A stretch of DNA of 43,081 bases from a virus, in the IMG/VR virus record IMGVR_UViG_3300037882_000819, positions 1 to 43,081 of that record, one strand, 5' to 3'. The notes under the pieces are model-generated. The model was given only the letters and a program-made list of their open reading frames with translations. It did no database searches and was not told the DNA's origin. The first letter of the stretch is position 1; the number at the start of each line of letters is the position of its first letter. Below, piece after piece: positions 13,780 to 22,895 of the stretch. The translations under genes and the position numbers were made by a program.

Positions 13780-15949
13780 CCCCGCGCGATTGCAGCGGGA
13801 CGCCGAGGCCATCGCGCGGGGGGCATACCTCGCAGATCACCGGGAAATTATCAGGGACGCGCTGGGGCTGTTTCGGCCATCAACGAAGATCTCGACCGTG
13901 GAATGTGCGGAAAAGCACCGCAAGTTCCGCACCACAGAAGGCGGCGCGCTGGTCCCTTACGACCGAATGCGGACGCCCTACAATATCGCGGCAATGGACG
14001 CCCTCGACGATCCTGAGGTCAACCTGGTGGTGATGGTCAAGCCATCGCGTTCCGGGGGCACTACGGTCGCTGAGAACTTCCTGTTCAAGATGCTGATGTT
14101 CGGCCCGGCTGGGAGCGTGGGTTGGTATCTTGGCAGTGACGACGCGGTGAGTGCCTATGTCGAGAACGTCATCAAGGCGATGTTCGATGACCACCCGGAA
14201 TTGGCGGCCAAGATTGGCGCTGACAAGGGGGACGATACGCAAAAGCGCAAGCGGATCAGCGGTCACTTGATCGAATGGCTCGCTGCGAAGGATTCGAACT
14301 TCCGAAACCGGGAATTTCTGTTCGGCGTGATGGACGAGCCCGATGGCTGGACGAAGTATTCGGAAAGCCCTGAGACGCAGTTGACCGGGCGGCAAAAGAA
14401 TGTCGGCCGGCGGCGCAAGGGCATGATCCTCTCTCACCCGGACAAGGGTTGGCGGGCTGGTGTTGCGGCGGCTTGGGAATCAAGTTCGCGCGGCATTTTC
14501 GTGATGCGCTGCGCTGAGTGCGGCGACTTCGCGGCGGCCCATGCGACAAAGTATTGGCCTGACGTATCGGAGTTCAAGCTCTGGTATCAGTGCGACGAAA
14601 TTGACCTTCGGACGGGTCGCCCGGTTCGCGGGCGCGAGCAGATCCCGATGGATGAGCGAATTGCGATGGCGGCCCGGACGGCTGGCATTGAGTGTCCGCA
14701 CTGCGGCGTGGTTCTCGATGACGAGCAGCGCTTTGCAATGGTGGACGAGGCTGGTGAAAATGGCTGGTGGATGCACCGGGGGCAAAGCCTCGACCCGAAG
14801 GCCGGCATCATGGGCGACCGTGACCCGACCAACAAGCTGGGCTTTTACGTCCACGGCATCATGGTAAAGACCTCGCCCGCCGCCGAACTGGCAGCGGCGC
14901 TTGAGGAAGCGCTTGTAAAGTTCGAGCGGTCGGGCGGCAGTAAGATTGCGGGCAAAGCGCTGCGCGAGCTGATGTCGAAGCAACTGGCTGAGATATTCGA
15001 AGGCAAGAAAGACATCGCGGGGGTTTCCTCTGCAAGCCTGCAAAAGCGGGGTGAAAGCGCGGCGGTGCTGCCGATTGGCATGTTCCCGCCGGATGCGGAT
15101 TTTATCACCTGTGCAATCGACGTTGCCCCGCGCAAGTTCGACGTTTCGTTTTACGCTTGGGATTTGGCTGGCCGGTCTTGGTTGCTCGACCGCCTAACCA
15201 TTCGCCAGCGCGAATGGGCTGACGGGCGCATGCGGGACATTGCGACGCGCGAGCGCATTGAGGATTGGGAAGCGGCCCTCATCGACGATGTGGTGCTGCG
15301 GTCATTCCCAATTGTGGGACGCGAGGATCTGGCGATGCCGGTCGCGCAAGTGTTGATCGACGTTGGGGACGGCAACGTGTCATGGATGGGGCGTGAGTTT
15401 GCCGCGCGGTGCTACCAACAAGGGCTGGTGTGGCCGGTCGCGTGGCCTCGCGTTCAACTGCTGCAAGGCTCTAGGAGCGCGGCGGCGGATGAAGTGGCGA
15501 AGGCACCGCGCCATGAGGATTCGAAGGGGCGCAAGTTCCCGGCGGGCGTGAAAGAATGGTCGCTGGGCGTCCACAAGTTGAAGGAATTGGCATTGGAGCG
15601 GCTGTCCATAACGGACGGCGGCCCCGGCCAATGCCATTTCGCGGACGGCATCGCCCGCGCATACTACGACGAGTTTTTCAACGAGCCGTTGGTTGACGGG
15701 AAGTTTGAGCGGGTCGGGCCGAACGAAAGCCTTGACCTGTTCGGTTATGCGGAAGCCGCGCGCCTCCTGCTGAAACCGGATCGTGCAGACATCAATTGGA
15801 ATGACCCTGACAGGCGCCCTGTGTGGGCCTTGCCGGTGTCGCCATTACCGAAAGGGGGTGATCAAGTCGCTGCGGCCTCTGAGAAACCGGAGGATCGCCC
15901 CAAGTCGATATTTGAGCGCTTCGAGGCGTTGAACCAAGGGATTGAGTAA
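13763..15949 (+). CDS. Terminase large subunit, lambda GpA-like
   Basis: This 728-residue packaging motor and nuclease has an N-terminal ATPase with a variant Walker A, VKPSRSGGTT (about residues 92-101), and a Walker B-like FLFGVMDEPDGW near 190. A zinc-binding insert has paired Cys (CAECGDF and ECPHCGVV). The C-terminal nuclease domain has acidic residues (TCAIDVAPRKFDV, then VLIDVGDGN). Size and order match GpA (lambda about 640 residues). It cuts concatemers and pumps DNA into the prohead through the GpB-like portal encoded at 21195. The stop overlaps the next start as TAATG. Confidence 0.93.
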   Translation: MGDLLSPARLQRDAEAIARGAYLADHREIIRDALGLFRPSTKISTVECAEKHRKFRTTEGGALVPYDRMRTPYNIAAMDALDDPEVNLVVMVKPSRSGGTTVAENFLFKMLMFGPAGSVGWYLGSDDAVSAYVENVIKAMFDDHPELAAKIGADKGDDTQKRKRISGHLIEWLAAKDSNFRNREFLFGVMDEPDGWTKYSESPETQLTGRQKNVGRRRKGMILSHPDKGWRAGVAAAWESSSRGIFVMRCAECGDFAAAHATKYWPDVSEFKLWYQCDEIDLRTGRPVRGREQIPMDERIAMAARTAGIECPHCGVVLDDEQRFAMVDEAGENGWWMHRGQSLDPKAGIMGDRDPTNKLGFYVHGIMVKTSPAAELAAALEEALVKFERSGGSKIAGKALRELMSKQLAEIFEGKKDIAGVSSASLQKRGESAAVLPIGMFPPDADFITCAIDVAPRKFDVSFYAWDLAGRSWLLDRLTIRQREWADGRMRDIATRERIEDWEAALIDDVVLRSFPIVGREDLAMPVAQVLIDVGDGNVSWMGREFAARCYQQGLVWPVAWPRVQLLQGSRSAAADEVAKAPRHEDSKGRKFPAGVKEWSLGVHKLKELALERLSITDGGPGQCHFADGIARAYYDEFFNEPLVDGKFERVGPNESLDLFGYAEAARLLLKPDRADINWNDPDRRPVWALPVSPLPKGGDQVAAASEKPEDRPKSIFERFEALNQGIE

Positions 15950-18513
15950 TGACCGCATTCACAATCAACGGCGGGGGTGTGACCAATTGGGACACGCTTT
16001 CCGGCGGGAGTGTGAATGCGACGCTCGACTCCTACCAGGTATCGAACAACACCACGTTGCTGATCGACACTGATAGCTACCAATGCGCGGGCCATAGCGC
16101 GGCCTTCGGGTCGCTTGATACGGTGACGTTCTCTGGTGTTGGCGGCACGGTGCGATTGTCGGGTCAGAACGTGCGCGTCATCGCCTTCACGGGTGGTTCC
16201 GGCATAGTCCCGGCAATCGGCACCACGATCAGCCGGGCGGGCGTCTCTGCAACCCTGCTGGGCGTCTGGTCGGGTTGGCAGGCTGAACCCTTGGCGTTTT
16301 CCGCAGCGATGCCCGCCACCGGGTTCATCAAGGTCAAGAACAAGACCGGCGGCACTTTCACCGCTGGGGCTTTGACCGGGATTACCGCCACCGCCGCCGG
16401 GCCGGACGTTGTGGGATGGATAGAGGTTCGCGGCGCTGACACGGCGGCGATCACGGTCCCGCGCATCGGCAAGTTCGAGGTGGTGGGCGATTGGTTCGAA
16501 CTTGGAACCACGAACGGCACGCGCGGGCAGATTTTGCCGTGCCCAACAACTGCAACGGTTGCGGGCGTTTTTCCCGGCGTATGGATTGAAACGGCGGCCG
16601 GGTCGGGCGTCTATGAGCGATTTTCTGGCGCGGGTTCGATTGTGGCGCTATCCACAATCCCGACCGATGAGCGCGGCAAGATCGTGTGGCAAACGACCGC
16701 CGGCATCAGGATCGGCAATGACGGCACGAACGGCGTTGGCTTCCTTCCGCCAACGGGGTGCAAGGTTCGCATCCCGAATGTGATTATGACGTGCTGCACA
16801 CGAACTGCGGGCGGTTCGGGACCGCGCGTGCTGCCGAGCGCCACGCTGACAACGCGGCAAGAGTTTGTCACCACCTCAGCGGGCGACATTGATTTCAACG
16901 GGGCGGTTTGCCAGTGGTATGCCAACTTTGCGCAGCCATTCAGGACCAAGATTTACAACAGCGCGATCAACGACACCCTGCTCATTTCGGAGCAATCTGC
17001 GGCGCTGGACATCGACAATGTGATCATCGCGCCGACGCAAGCGCAATTGAATTTTGCGCTCAATCTGGTGTCGAATTTTGGCGGCGGTTTCGTCAAGAAT
17101 GTGCAGGCGACCCGTTTCAGTCTCGCGGCTTCTGCCGCCTATGTGAACACCGCCAACTATAACAAGGGTGTGACCTTCGAGAACGTCAAAAGTCAGACCT
17201 TGCTCAATCGGGGCAACGCCACCACTGGAACGTGGACCGTGACGCAAAATCAAGATTGCGTGTGGACAAACCCGGTCAATATCGGCGGGCGCATGGCGCT
17301 TGTTGGCGATGTCCGGGGCGTGATTACTGGACAGGCCTATGCTGACAATTTCAGCGGCACAACCGGCACCGCCAACCCGCACTATGCAGTTGACAGAAGC
17401 CTTGGTTGCATCGGCAATATCATCACCGGGTTCTCCAATCTGGTGACGAACAGCCATCCCTATTCGGGGCTGGTGACGACCGCGAACAGTTACGATTTGA
17501 CGATCAAGGAAATCGGCACCTTCGCCGCGCCCTACAACATGGGCAGCGCAAACGTCTCTGGCCTGATCGTCAATGGTGGCGGGAATAATGACGGCATCAC
17601 GCTCAAGCGGATCTACGCGGCGAACAGCCGCTTCGGGCCTTGGGCCTTTCTGAACTCGGACAGCGGAATCCTGATTGAGAATGCGGGGGCCGATTATGCC
17701 GATACCTCGGTGATGGCCGGCCTGAATGCGACAATCAAGGGCACGGCATTGACGGGGGCCACGACCGGGCAGGTATCGGTTTATGGCACACACTGGATGG
17801 ATGCTTTCACCAGCGCCACGGCGGGCAAGGTCGAAGTTTCGTGCAATGAGCCGACCGCCAGCAGTGCGGCGCAATGCGCCATTACCGCCGGGGCACCGAA
17901 ATTCAATTCCGCCGGTCAGGTGTTGTTGACCACCATCGGCGACCAAGTGACATGGGAAATGCCCTACTTTGCCAAGGGCCACACGGCGCTCGCCAATAGC
18001 GCGCCAGTTCTGACCGGCGCGAACACCGGCAACCTGACCATGCAATACCAGATCGACACCGGCTCAGGGTTCGGTTCGGTCAAGACATTGAGCGCGGCCA
18101 ATCTCGCGGCGGAGACGATCACCGCTGCGGATGGCTTCAAGCTGCGCATTATCGCGACATGCGCCACGGCTGCGGCGGCCAATGCCCTGACACAGATTCG
18201 CGTCATCACGGTTACGACCGGGACGGCGCAAAGCACGAACCTCTACCCGTTGGCGCAAATCACCCTGTCTTTGACCGGATTGGTGGCGGGCAGCGACGTG
18301 ACAATTTTGACGGCCGGGACCGAAACCGTTCTTTCGAACAATGAGGACGTGGCCGGCAGCAGTTTCGACTTCACCTATGAGACGCCGCAAAGCGTGGACA
18401 TCGTATTCAACAAGCCCGGCTACATGCCTGAGGCAGTTCGAAATTTCAGTTTGGCGACCGTGAACGCCAGTCTGCCAATTTCGCAAAAGCCCGATGCCAG
18501 CTACCTCGATTAA
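15949..18513 (+). CDS. Large beta-rich virion protein between terminase and portal
   Basis: The 854-residue product has low charge, is rich in Gly/Thr/Ala/Asn and shows repeated short beta strands through its middle (about residues 270-600, such as GVTFENVKSQTLL and SGILIENAGADYAD). This is consistent with a beta-helix or fibre. The last 100 residues (TLSLTGLVAGSDVTILTAG to the C-terminal SYLD) resemble a recurring beta-sandwich end of phage structural proteins. No catalytic motif is seen. Its place inside the head module, before gpW and portal, is unusual for a tail spike; a head fibre, neck appendage or decoration is possible. The assignment is structural only. Confidence 0.7.
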   Translation: MTAFTINGGGVTNWDTLSGGSVNATLDSYQVSNNTTLLIDTDSYQCAGHSAAFGSLDTVTFSGVGGTVRLSGQNVRVIAFTGGSGIVPAIGTTISRAGVSATLLGVWSGWQAEPLAFSAAMPATGFIKVKNKTGGTFTAGALTGITATAAGPDVVGWIEVRGADTAAITVPRIGKFEVVGDWFELGTTNGTRGQILPCPTTATVAGVFPGVWIETAAGSGVYERFSGAGSIVALSTIPTDERGKIVWQTTAGIRIGNDGTNGVGFLPPTGCKVRIPNVIMTCCTRTAGGSGPRVLPSATLTTRQEFVTTSAGDIDFNGAVCQWYANFAQPFRTKIYNSAINDTLLISEQSAALDIDNVIIAPTQAQLNFALNLVSNFGGGFVKNVQATRFSLAASAAYVNTANYNKGVTFENVKSQTLLNRGNATTGTWTVTQNQDCVWTNPVNIGGRMALVGDVRGVITGQAYADNFSGTTGTANPHYAVDRSLGCIGNIITGFSNLVTNSHPYSGLVTTANSYDLTIKEIGTFAAPYNMGSANVSGLIVNGGGNNDGITLKRIYAANSRFGPWAFLNSDSGILIENAGADYADTSVMAGLNATIKGTALTGATTGQVSVYGTHWMDAFTSATAGKVEVSCNEPTASSAAQCAITAGAPKFNSAGQVLLTTIGDQVTWEMPYFAKGHTALANSAPVLTGANTGNLTMQYQIDTGSGFGSVKTLSAANLAAETITAADGFKLRIIATCATAAAANALTQIRVITVTTGTAQSTNLYPLAQITLSLTGLVAGSDVTILTAGTETVLSNNEDVAGSSFDFTYETPQSVDIVFNKPGYMPEAVRNFSLATVNASLPISQKPDASYLD

Positions 18514-18525
18514 GGACGATCCAAT

Positions 18526-19881
18526 ATGGCAATGATTACCGATCCCGATGACTTGGTTGTTGGCACCAATCTTACGCTGAACACGGCGGCCAAGACATTC
18601 GAGTTCGTCGTGGCCGGTGGCCTTGTGGCGAAGGACGGTGTGGACGGCAACGCGCTCTGGTCCAAGTTCGTCGATCTTTGGGCCACGCCAACCTATAAGC
18701 CGTTCCCGTTCCCCATGAACAAGATCGATAATCGGTCGGGGCAATATGTGTTCGGGCGCGACCCCGGCGGCACCAACAACGGCTGGAAGCCGGGCAGCGA
18801 TGCCACGCGCCAGATGATCCGCAATGCGGGTTGGAGCGAGTATTCGGCGGCGGGCGCGCTCAACCGCGTCTATTTCGGCGCGGTGCTACAAGGCAGCGTG
18901 TCCGCCGGTTCGCAATGTTATTTCCAGCGCACGAGCGGCGGTGCGGCCATCAACTACACCTTCACCGATTTGCCGAATGAAGCGGTGCAGGTGTTCGGTG
19001 ATGCGACGAATGGCAACTTCGACAACCGGACGTTCTTCAAGTCCTTCAACCGGACCTATGGCTACACCTTCGATGACGTGTCCTTGCTGGACATCTCTGA
19101 GACTGCCACAGGAGCCTACAAGCTGCCGTTCGGTATCAACACCAGCGCCGACCTCAACATTACCGACAACGATGCCACAGTGGCCGCCGACGCGCCCTAT
19201 ACTGGGATCACCATCGAATACGACACCGCCGCGACCAACGAGACAATCGGCGGGGGCAGCTTCCCATTTAAGAAGAAGATCCTGCATAGCGGGGCGAGCC
19301 GTTTCGAGATCTACACCAAGATGCAATATCTGCTGCGGCAGGACAGCAATATCAATGGCGCTGGTGGTAGCGCCGGGACGGTCAACGGCAAGACCGCCGA
19401 CCTGATCTGCTGGTTCGTTGGCCCGACGCTCTATAGCCGCGCGTTCTTCACGCCGGAAGCGGCCGACTTGAACGATGTGGTATTCATCGACGATAATGGT
19501 GTGGAGCGGACATTCCCGTATGCCAGTGCGGGGACGCTGAGCTTCAACGCGCCACTGACTGTTGGCGGGACCGGCAGTTACACGATGTTCTATGAAACCA
19601 CGCCGGGCGGCGATGACTATGGCGAGGCCGCCGCCGTGATCGTGAAGGATAAGGACGGCGTGGACATTTCCGGCTCGATCAGCGCGGGGACAATCCCGTT
19701 CTCATTCGATTGGTCGGGCAATGTGCAGGGCGGTTACGCTGGGGGCACGCCGCGCAATGTGGTGCTGGTTTGGGGCAACCCTGGCACCGCGAAACCGGGC
19801 ATTTCGACCGGGACGATCACGCAAAGCAAAGGCATCTCGATCGCAGCCGTGGCCGAAACCGACCCAAGCTATATCGCCTAA
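18526..19881 (+). CDS. Virion structural protein of a recurring phage module
   Basis: The 451-residue product is beta-rich and low in charge. The N-terminus (LTLNTAAKTFEFVVAG, then LWSKFVDLWATPTYKPFPFP) and middle (NFDNRTFFKSFNRTYGYTFD) recall a widely distributed but uncharacterised phage structural family; this is recall, not a search. AAGGAC precedes ATG 18526. With its neighbours at 15949, 19885 and 20403 it forms a compact block inserted between terminase and gpW, so the products probably assemble together on the virion. Confidence 0.68.
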   Translation: MAMITDPDDLVVGTNLTLNTAAKTFEFVVAGGLVAKDGVDGNALWSKFVDLWATPTYKPFPFPMNKIDNRSGQYVFGRDPGGTNNGWKPGSDATRQMIRNAGWSEYSAAGALNRVYFGAVLQGSVSAGSQCYFQRTSGGAAINYTFTDLPNEAVQVFGDATNGNFDNRTFFKSFNRTYGYTFDDVSLLDISETATGAYKLPFGINTSADLNITDNDATVAADAPYTGITIEYDTAATNETIGGGSFPFKKKILHSGASRFEIYTKMQYLLRQDSNINGAGGSAGTVNGKTADLICWFVGPTLYSRAFFTPEAADLNDVVFIDDNGVERTFPYASAGTLSFNAPLTVGGTGSYTMFYETTPGGDDYGEAAAVIVKDKDGVDISGSISAGTIPFSFDWSGNVQGGYAGGTPRNVVLVWGNPGTAKPGISTGTITQSKGISIAAVAETDPSYIA

Positions 19882-19884
19882 CGC

Positions 19885-20406
19885 ATGATTACTCTGGACG
19901 GCCAATCGCGACGCATCATCCTCGATGCCGCCAACTATTCGGCCGCGCAGATTTGGACCGCATGGGTCGATTGGCAGGCGCTCAATCCGCAATGGCCCTT
20001 GGCCTTTGCGCTGGTGGGAGGGATTGACCTTGGCGGCGGGGCCTTCATCCCGCCGTATTTCTTCCTCCGCAACGGATGGCGGGTGCGGCCTATGGAGGCC
20101 AGCCATGTGTTGAAGATCACCGGCAATTTGGTGGTGGAAGGCGGGGGCGACCCGGTGGTGCCAACGCTGGGGAATTTCAACGTCTCGACGCAATACACGG
20201 TGCCGGTGGCGGCGCAGGGGGTTGCGACCGGCGGCGGGCTGACGCCCGAACAAGAAACATGGTTGCTGGAAATGTGGCGGCTGCTTGGGCTTGACCCGGC
20301 CGCCCCTCTCGTGGCGACCCCGGCGGCAATTACCGCTGGGCCTGCCATCGACATCGCTCTCACAGGCGATGGCGAAACGAGCAAGACGGCCACTCGCCAG
20401 CCATGA
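19885..20406 (+). CDS. Virion protein, third gene of the inserted structural block
   Basis: The 173-residue product combines an N-terminal beta domain (WTAWVDWQALNPQWPLAFAL, then IDLGGGAFIPPYFFLRNGWR) with a helical LTPEQETWLLEMWRLLGLDP segment (about residues 118-140) and a low-complexity end. Similar combinations occur in phage fibre-like or connector proteins of unknown position; I rely on memory for that. It starts three bases after the preceding stop and overlaps the next start as ATGA. Confidence 0.65.
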   Translation: MITLDGQSRRIILDAANYSAAQIWTAWVDWQALNPQWPLAFALVGGIDLGGGAFIPPYFFLRNGWRVRPMEASHVLKITGNLVVEGGGDPVVPTLGNFNVSTQYTVPVAAQGVATGGGLTPEQETWLLEMWRLLGLDPAAPLVATPAAITAGPAIDIALTGDGETSKTATRQP

Positions 20407-20630
20407 CTTCGCTGCTGGGAATCGTGACGCGCGGGATGCTGGGTGGCGGGAGCGGGAGCGTCACATACCTCGCAGGCGGAACAGAAATTGACCTGCGCAT
20501 GGAAGCGCAAAGCATCGACATTCAAACCGGCGACAAGCTGGACATTCAACCCGGCGAGGCATCCATTGACCTCGCTCAGACCGGAAAGGAGCTGGACCTG
20601 AATTATGACGGACTCACTGTCGATCTATAA
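20403..20630 (+). CDS. Small beta-rich protein ending the inserted block
   Basis: The 75-residue product has a Gly-rich N-terminus and then a series of similar short strands with alternating hydrophobic residues: IDLRMEAQSIDIQTGDKLDI, PGEASIDLAQTG, KELDLNYDGLTVDL. The near-repeats (I/L-D-I/L) suggest a small beta structure or fibre cap. It overlaps the following gene by 26 bases. Its function is unknown. Confidence 0.58.
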   Translation: MTSLLGIVTRGMLGGGSGSVTYLAGGTEIDLRMEAQSIDIQTGDKLDIQPGEASIDLAQTGKELDLNYDGLTVDL

Positions 20631-21195
20631 GGGTGACACCGCCGGGCCGTGGAATGTTGGCGTCCCGCTCGATGATGGCACACTGGCGACCATCACCGCG
20701 CCGTGGACATGCAAAATCAAGGTGGCTGGCACCGCAATTGATCGCGCCGTTGCCGACCGGACAGTTGACAATAAGCGGTTCATTGCGGCGCTCACGCCTG
20801 CCGAAACCGACACTCTTGAGGTCGGGCAGTATGTGGTGGCGATCGAGGTGGAGAATACCACTACGATCCCCCCGATGCGGCGCGAGCAACACATCATTCT
20901 TACGGTCGCCAAGCATGTTGTCGGCTCGACCGACATGCCTACGCCCGATGGCACCATTGAACGGCTCACAACCGAGATCGCCGAAGCCAAGGCTCAGCGC
21001 CGGTTGGTGGCATTGGGCAAGGCGGCGGTGGACGTTTGGCGCGATGGCCGCCGGGTGCGGACGCCGGTTCAATCGCTGGACCAGTTGAACGCATACATTC
21101 GAACTTTGGAGGGTGAATTGCTCGAAGCGCAAAAGGAGGCTGGGATTGCCATGACGACATCGCGGCGTAGCGCCATCGGGACGTATTACGGCTGA
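20605..21195 (+). CDS. gpW-like head-tail joining protein with an extra N-terminal beta domain
   Basis: The last 75 residues of this 196-residue protein (TEIAEAKAQRRLVALGKAAV, WRDGRRVRTPVQS, LDQLNAYIRTLEGELLEAQK) match the short alpha+beta pattern of lambda gpW, which closes the packaged head. Lambda gpW is only about 68 residues. Here the first ~110 residues form a separate beta domain (SIYKGDTAGPWNVGVPLDDG, then VGQYVVAIEVENTT) like the Ig/BppU N-terminal domains of phage adaptor proteins. The fusion suggests the joining protein also docks the structural block encoded just upstream. It shares bases with the portal start (TGATG). Confidence 0.72.
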   Translation: MTDSLSIYKGDTAGPWNVGVPLDDGTLATITAPWTCKIKVAGTAIDRAVADRTVDNKRFIAALTPAETDTLEVGQYVVAIEVENTTTIPPMRREQHIILTVAKHVVGSTDMPTPDGTIERLTTEIAEAKAQRRLVALGKAAVDVWRDGRRVRTPVQSLDQLNAYIRTLEGELLEAQKEAGIAMTTSRRSAIGTYYG

Positions 21196-22895
21196 TGCTC
21201 GACCGTATTAAAGCCGCCGCCAGCTTTTTGCTGGGGGGCGTAGCTGTGTCCGGCGCAAAGGCATATTTCGGCGGCGGCAACGCCTACGACGCGGGCAGTT
21301 ACGGCCAGCGGGAAATGGCCGACTGGTATCCCTCGATTGGCGCGGCGGACGACGAAATTCTAAGCTCGCGCGACCTGACCGTCTCTCGCGCTCGCGACCT
21401 CTATCGCAACCATCCTGTTGTTCATGGTGCCGTGGACAAGATTGCCGACGCGGTGATTGGGAACCGGGTGCAACTCGACGCAAAGCCGGTCCATGACCTG
21501 TTGAAGCGCGATCTCGAATGGGCGATTGATTGGGCGCTGAATGCTCAGGCCGAGTTCAAGGTTTGGGCCTATTCGCCCCGCTTCGAATGTGATGTGGCGG
21601 GCCAGAACACGTTCGGCCAGATGATGCGGACGGCGGTGGTTACTCGCATTGTCGATGGCGAAACCTTCCTCGTGCTTCGCAACCGCAATCGCGGCGGCCG
21701 CTACTCTACCTGCATCGAACTGATCGACCCGGATCGTGTCAGCAACCCGCTGGGCCTGCCCGACAACCACAAGCTCCCGAATGGCAACACGCTCTACGCC
21801 GGGATTGAATACAGCGCGTCGGGCGAGCCAATGGCATACCACGTCCGGGTGAAGCATCCCGCCAAGGCATTGACGGAAGTTGACCAATTCCGGTGGGTCC
21901 GCATCACGCGGCGCACGGCATCGGGCAAGCCGCAGGTCATTCACAGTTTCCGCCAGCACCGCAGCAATCAGCGGCGCGGCGTTTCCGCATTGGTGCCCGT
22001 GATCAAGCGGGTTCGGATGAACGACAACTACGACATTGCCGAATTGGAAGCGGCATTGTTCGACGCGATCAATGCGGGATTTGTTGAAAGCCCCTACCCC
22101 TCGCAGGACGTTGCGGCGGGCATGGCCCCGGCTGGCGGCGGCGAAGATACCGGCTGGTCACTCTCCAAGCAACTTGCATACCGCGAGAAGGCGCAGGTCG
22201 CTCTCAAGGGTGTGCGGATGAATATGCTTCTCCCCGGCGAGAAGATGAATTTCAAGGCCCCGGCCCGTCCCGCTGGCAACTACCCAGCCTTCAAGGGCGC
22301 CGGTCAGCACGACCTCGCCGCCGGGGTTGGCCTGTCCTACCCTCAGGTGAGCGAGGATTGGGCGGACATCAACTATTCGAGTGCGCGCACGCTGCTGAAT
22401 GAAAAGTGGCGCGGCTTCGACTCGGTGGGCGAGGAGATCACCTCGCAGATTTGCTCGCCCATTTGGGATGCCCTGCTCGAAGAAATGATTGCAGTCGGGA
22501 CGGTCAAGATGCCCGGCGGCGCTGCAAAGTTCCGCGACAACCGCGCGCTGATTGCCTTCTGCGGCTGGCTGCGTCCGGGGCGCGGCACGATCGACCCGAT
22601 GAAGGAAGAACAGGCGGCGGACATCGCCATCAACGGCAACCGCTCCAATTCGTATCTCGAATGCGCCCGCAATGGGCTCGACTTCTACGAGGTCGCACTC
22701 GGCGCGGCGACCGAGGAGATCGTTCGCAAAAAGCTGAACCTGTCCGAGTTCGTGCCGCTCAAGATCGCTGGCGCGGCGGGCGGGGCGGATGGCGCGGCGG
22801 GCGACACCGGGCCGGGCACCGAGCAGGACCGCGATGGAGATGGGAAGCCAAACGAGAACCAGACGCGCAAGCAAGGCGAGGAAGTAGCAGCATGA
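21195..22895 (+). CDS. Portal protein, lambda GpB-like
   Basis: The 566-residue protein forms the portal ring at one head vertex. Typical segments are YRNHPVVHGAVDKIADAVIG (about residues 73-92), RIVDGETFLVLRNRN, and LGLPDNHKLPNGN then AYHVRVKHP. The helical SVGEEITSQICSPIWDALLE lies near 410-430. The C-terminal 60 residues are Gly/Asp/Lys-rich and flexible. Length and order, just before the protease gene, match lambda B. The stop overlaps the protease start as ATGA. Confidence 0.92.
   Translation: MLDRIKAAASFLLGGVAVSGAKAYFGGGNAYDAGSYGQREMADWYPSIGAADDEILSSRDLTVSRARDLYRNHPVVHGAVDKIADAVIGNRVQLDAKPVHDLLKRDLEWAIDWALNAQAEFKVWAYSPRFECDVAGQNTFGQMMRTAVVTRIVDGETFLVLRNRNRGGRYSTCIELIDPDRVSNPLGLPDNHKLPNGNTLYAGIEYSASGEPMAYHVRVKHPAKALTEVDQFRWVRITRRTASGKPQVIHSFRQHRSNQRRGVSALVPVIKRVRMNDNYDIAELEAALFDAINAGFVESPYPSQDVAAGMAPAGGGEDTGWSLSKQLAYREKAQVALKGVRMNMLLPGEKMNFKAPARPAGNYPAFKGAGQHDLAAGVGLSYPQVSEDWADINYSSARTLLNEKWRGFDSVGEEITSQICSPIWDALLEEMIAVGTVKMPGGAAKFRDNRALIAFCGWLRPGRGTIDPMKEEQAADIAINGNRSNSYLECARNGLDFYEVALGAATEEIVRKKLNLSEFVPLKIAGAAGGADGAAGDTGPGTEQDRDGDGKPNENQTRKQGEEVAA

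Noticed and set aside
16876-18045. Minus-strand open frame of 389 codons inside the 854-residue structural gene.
   Set aside because: It is Arg/His/Gly-rich, typical of antisense frames of GC-rich genes, and lacks a start signal. All neighbours run on the plus strand.
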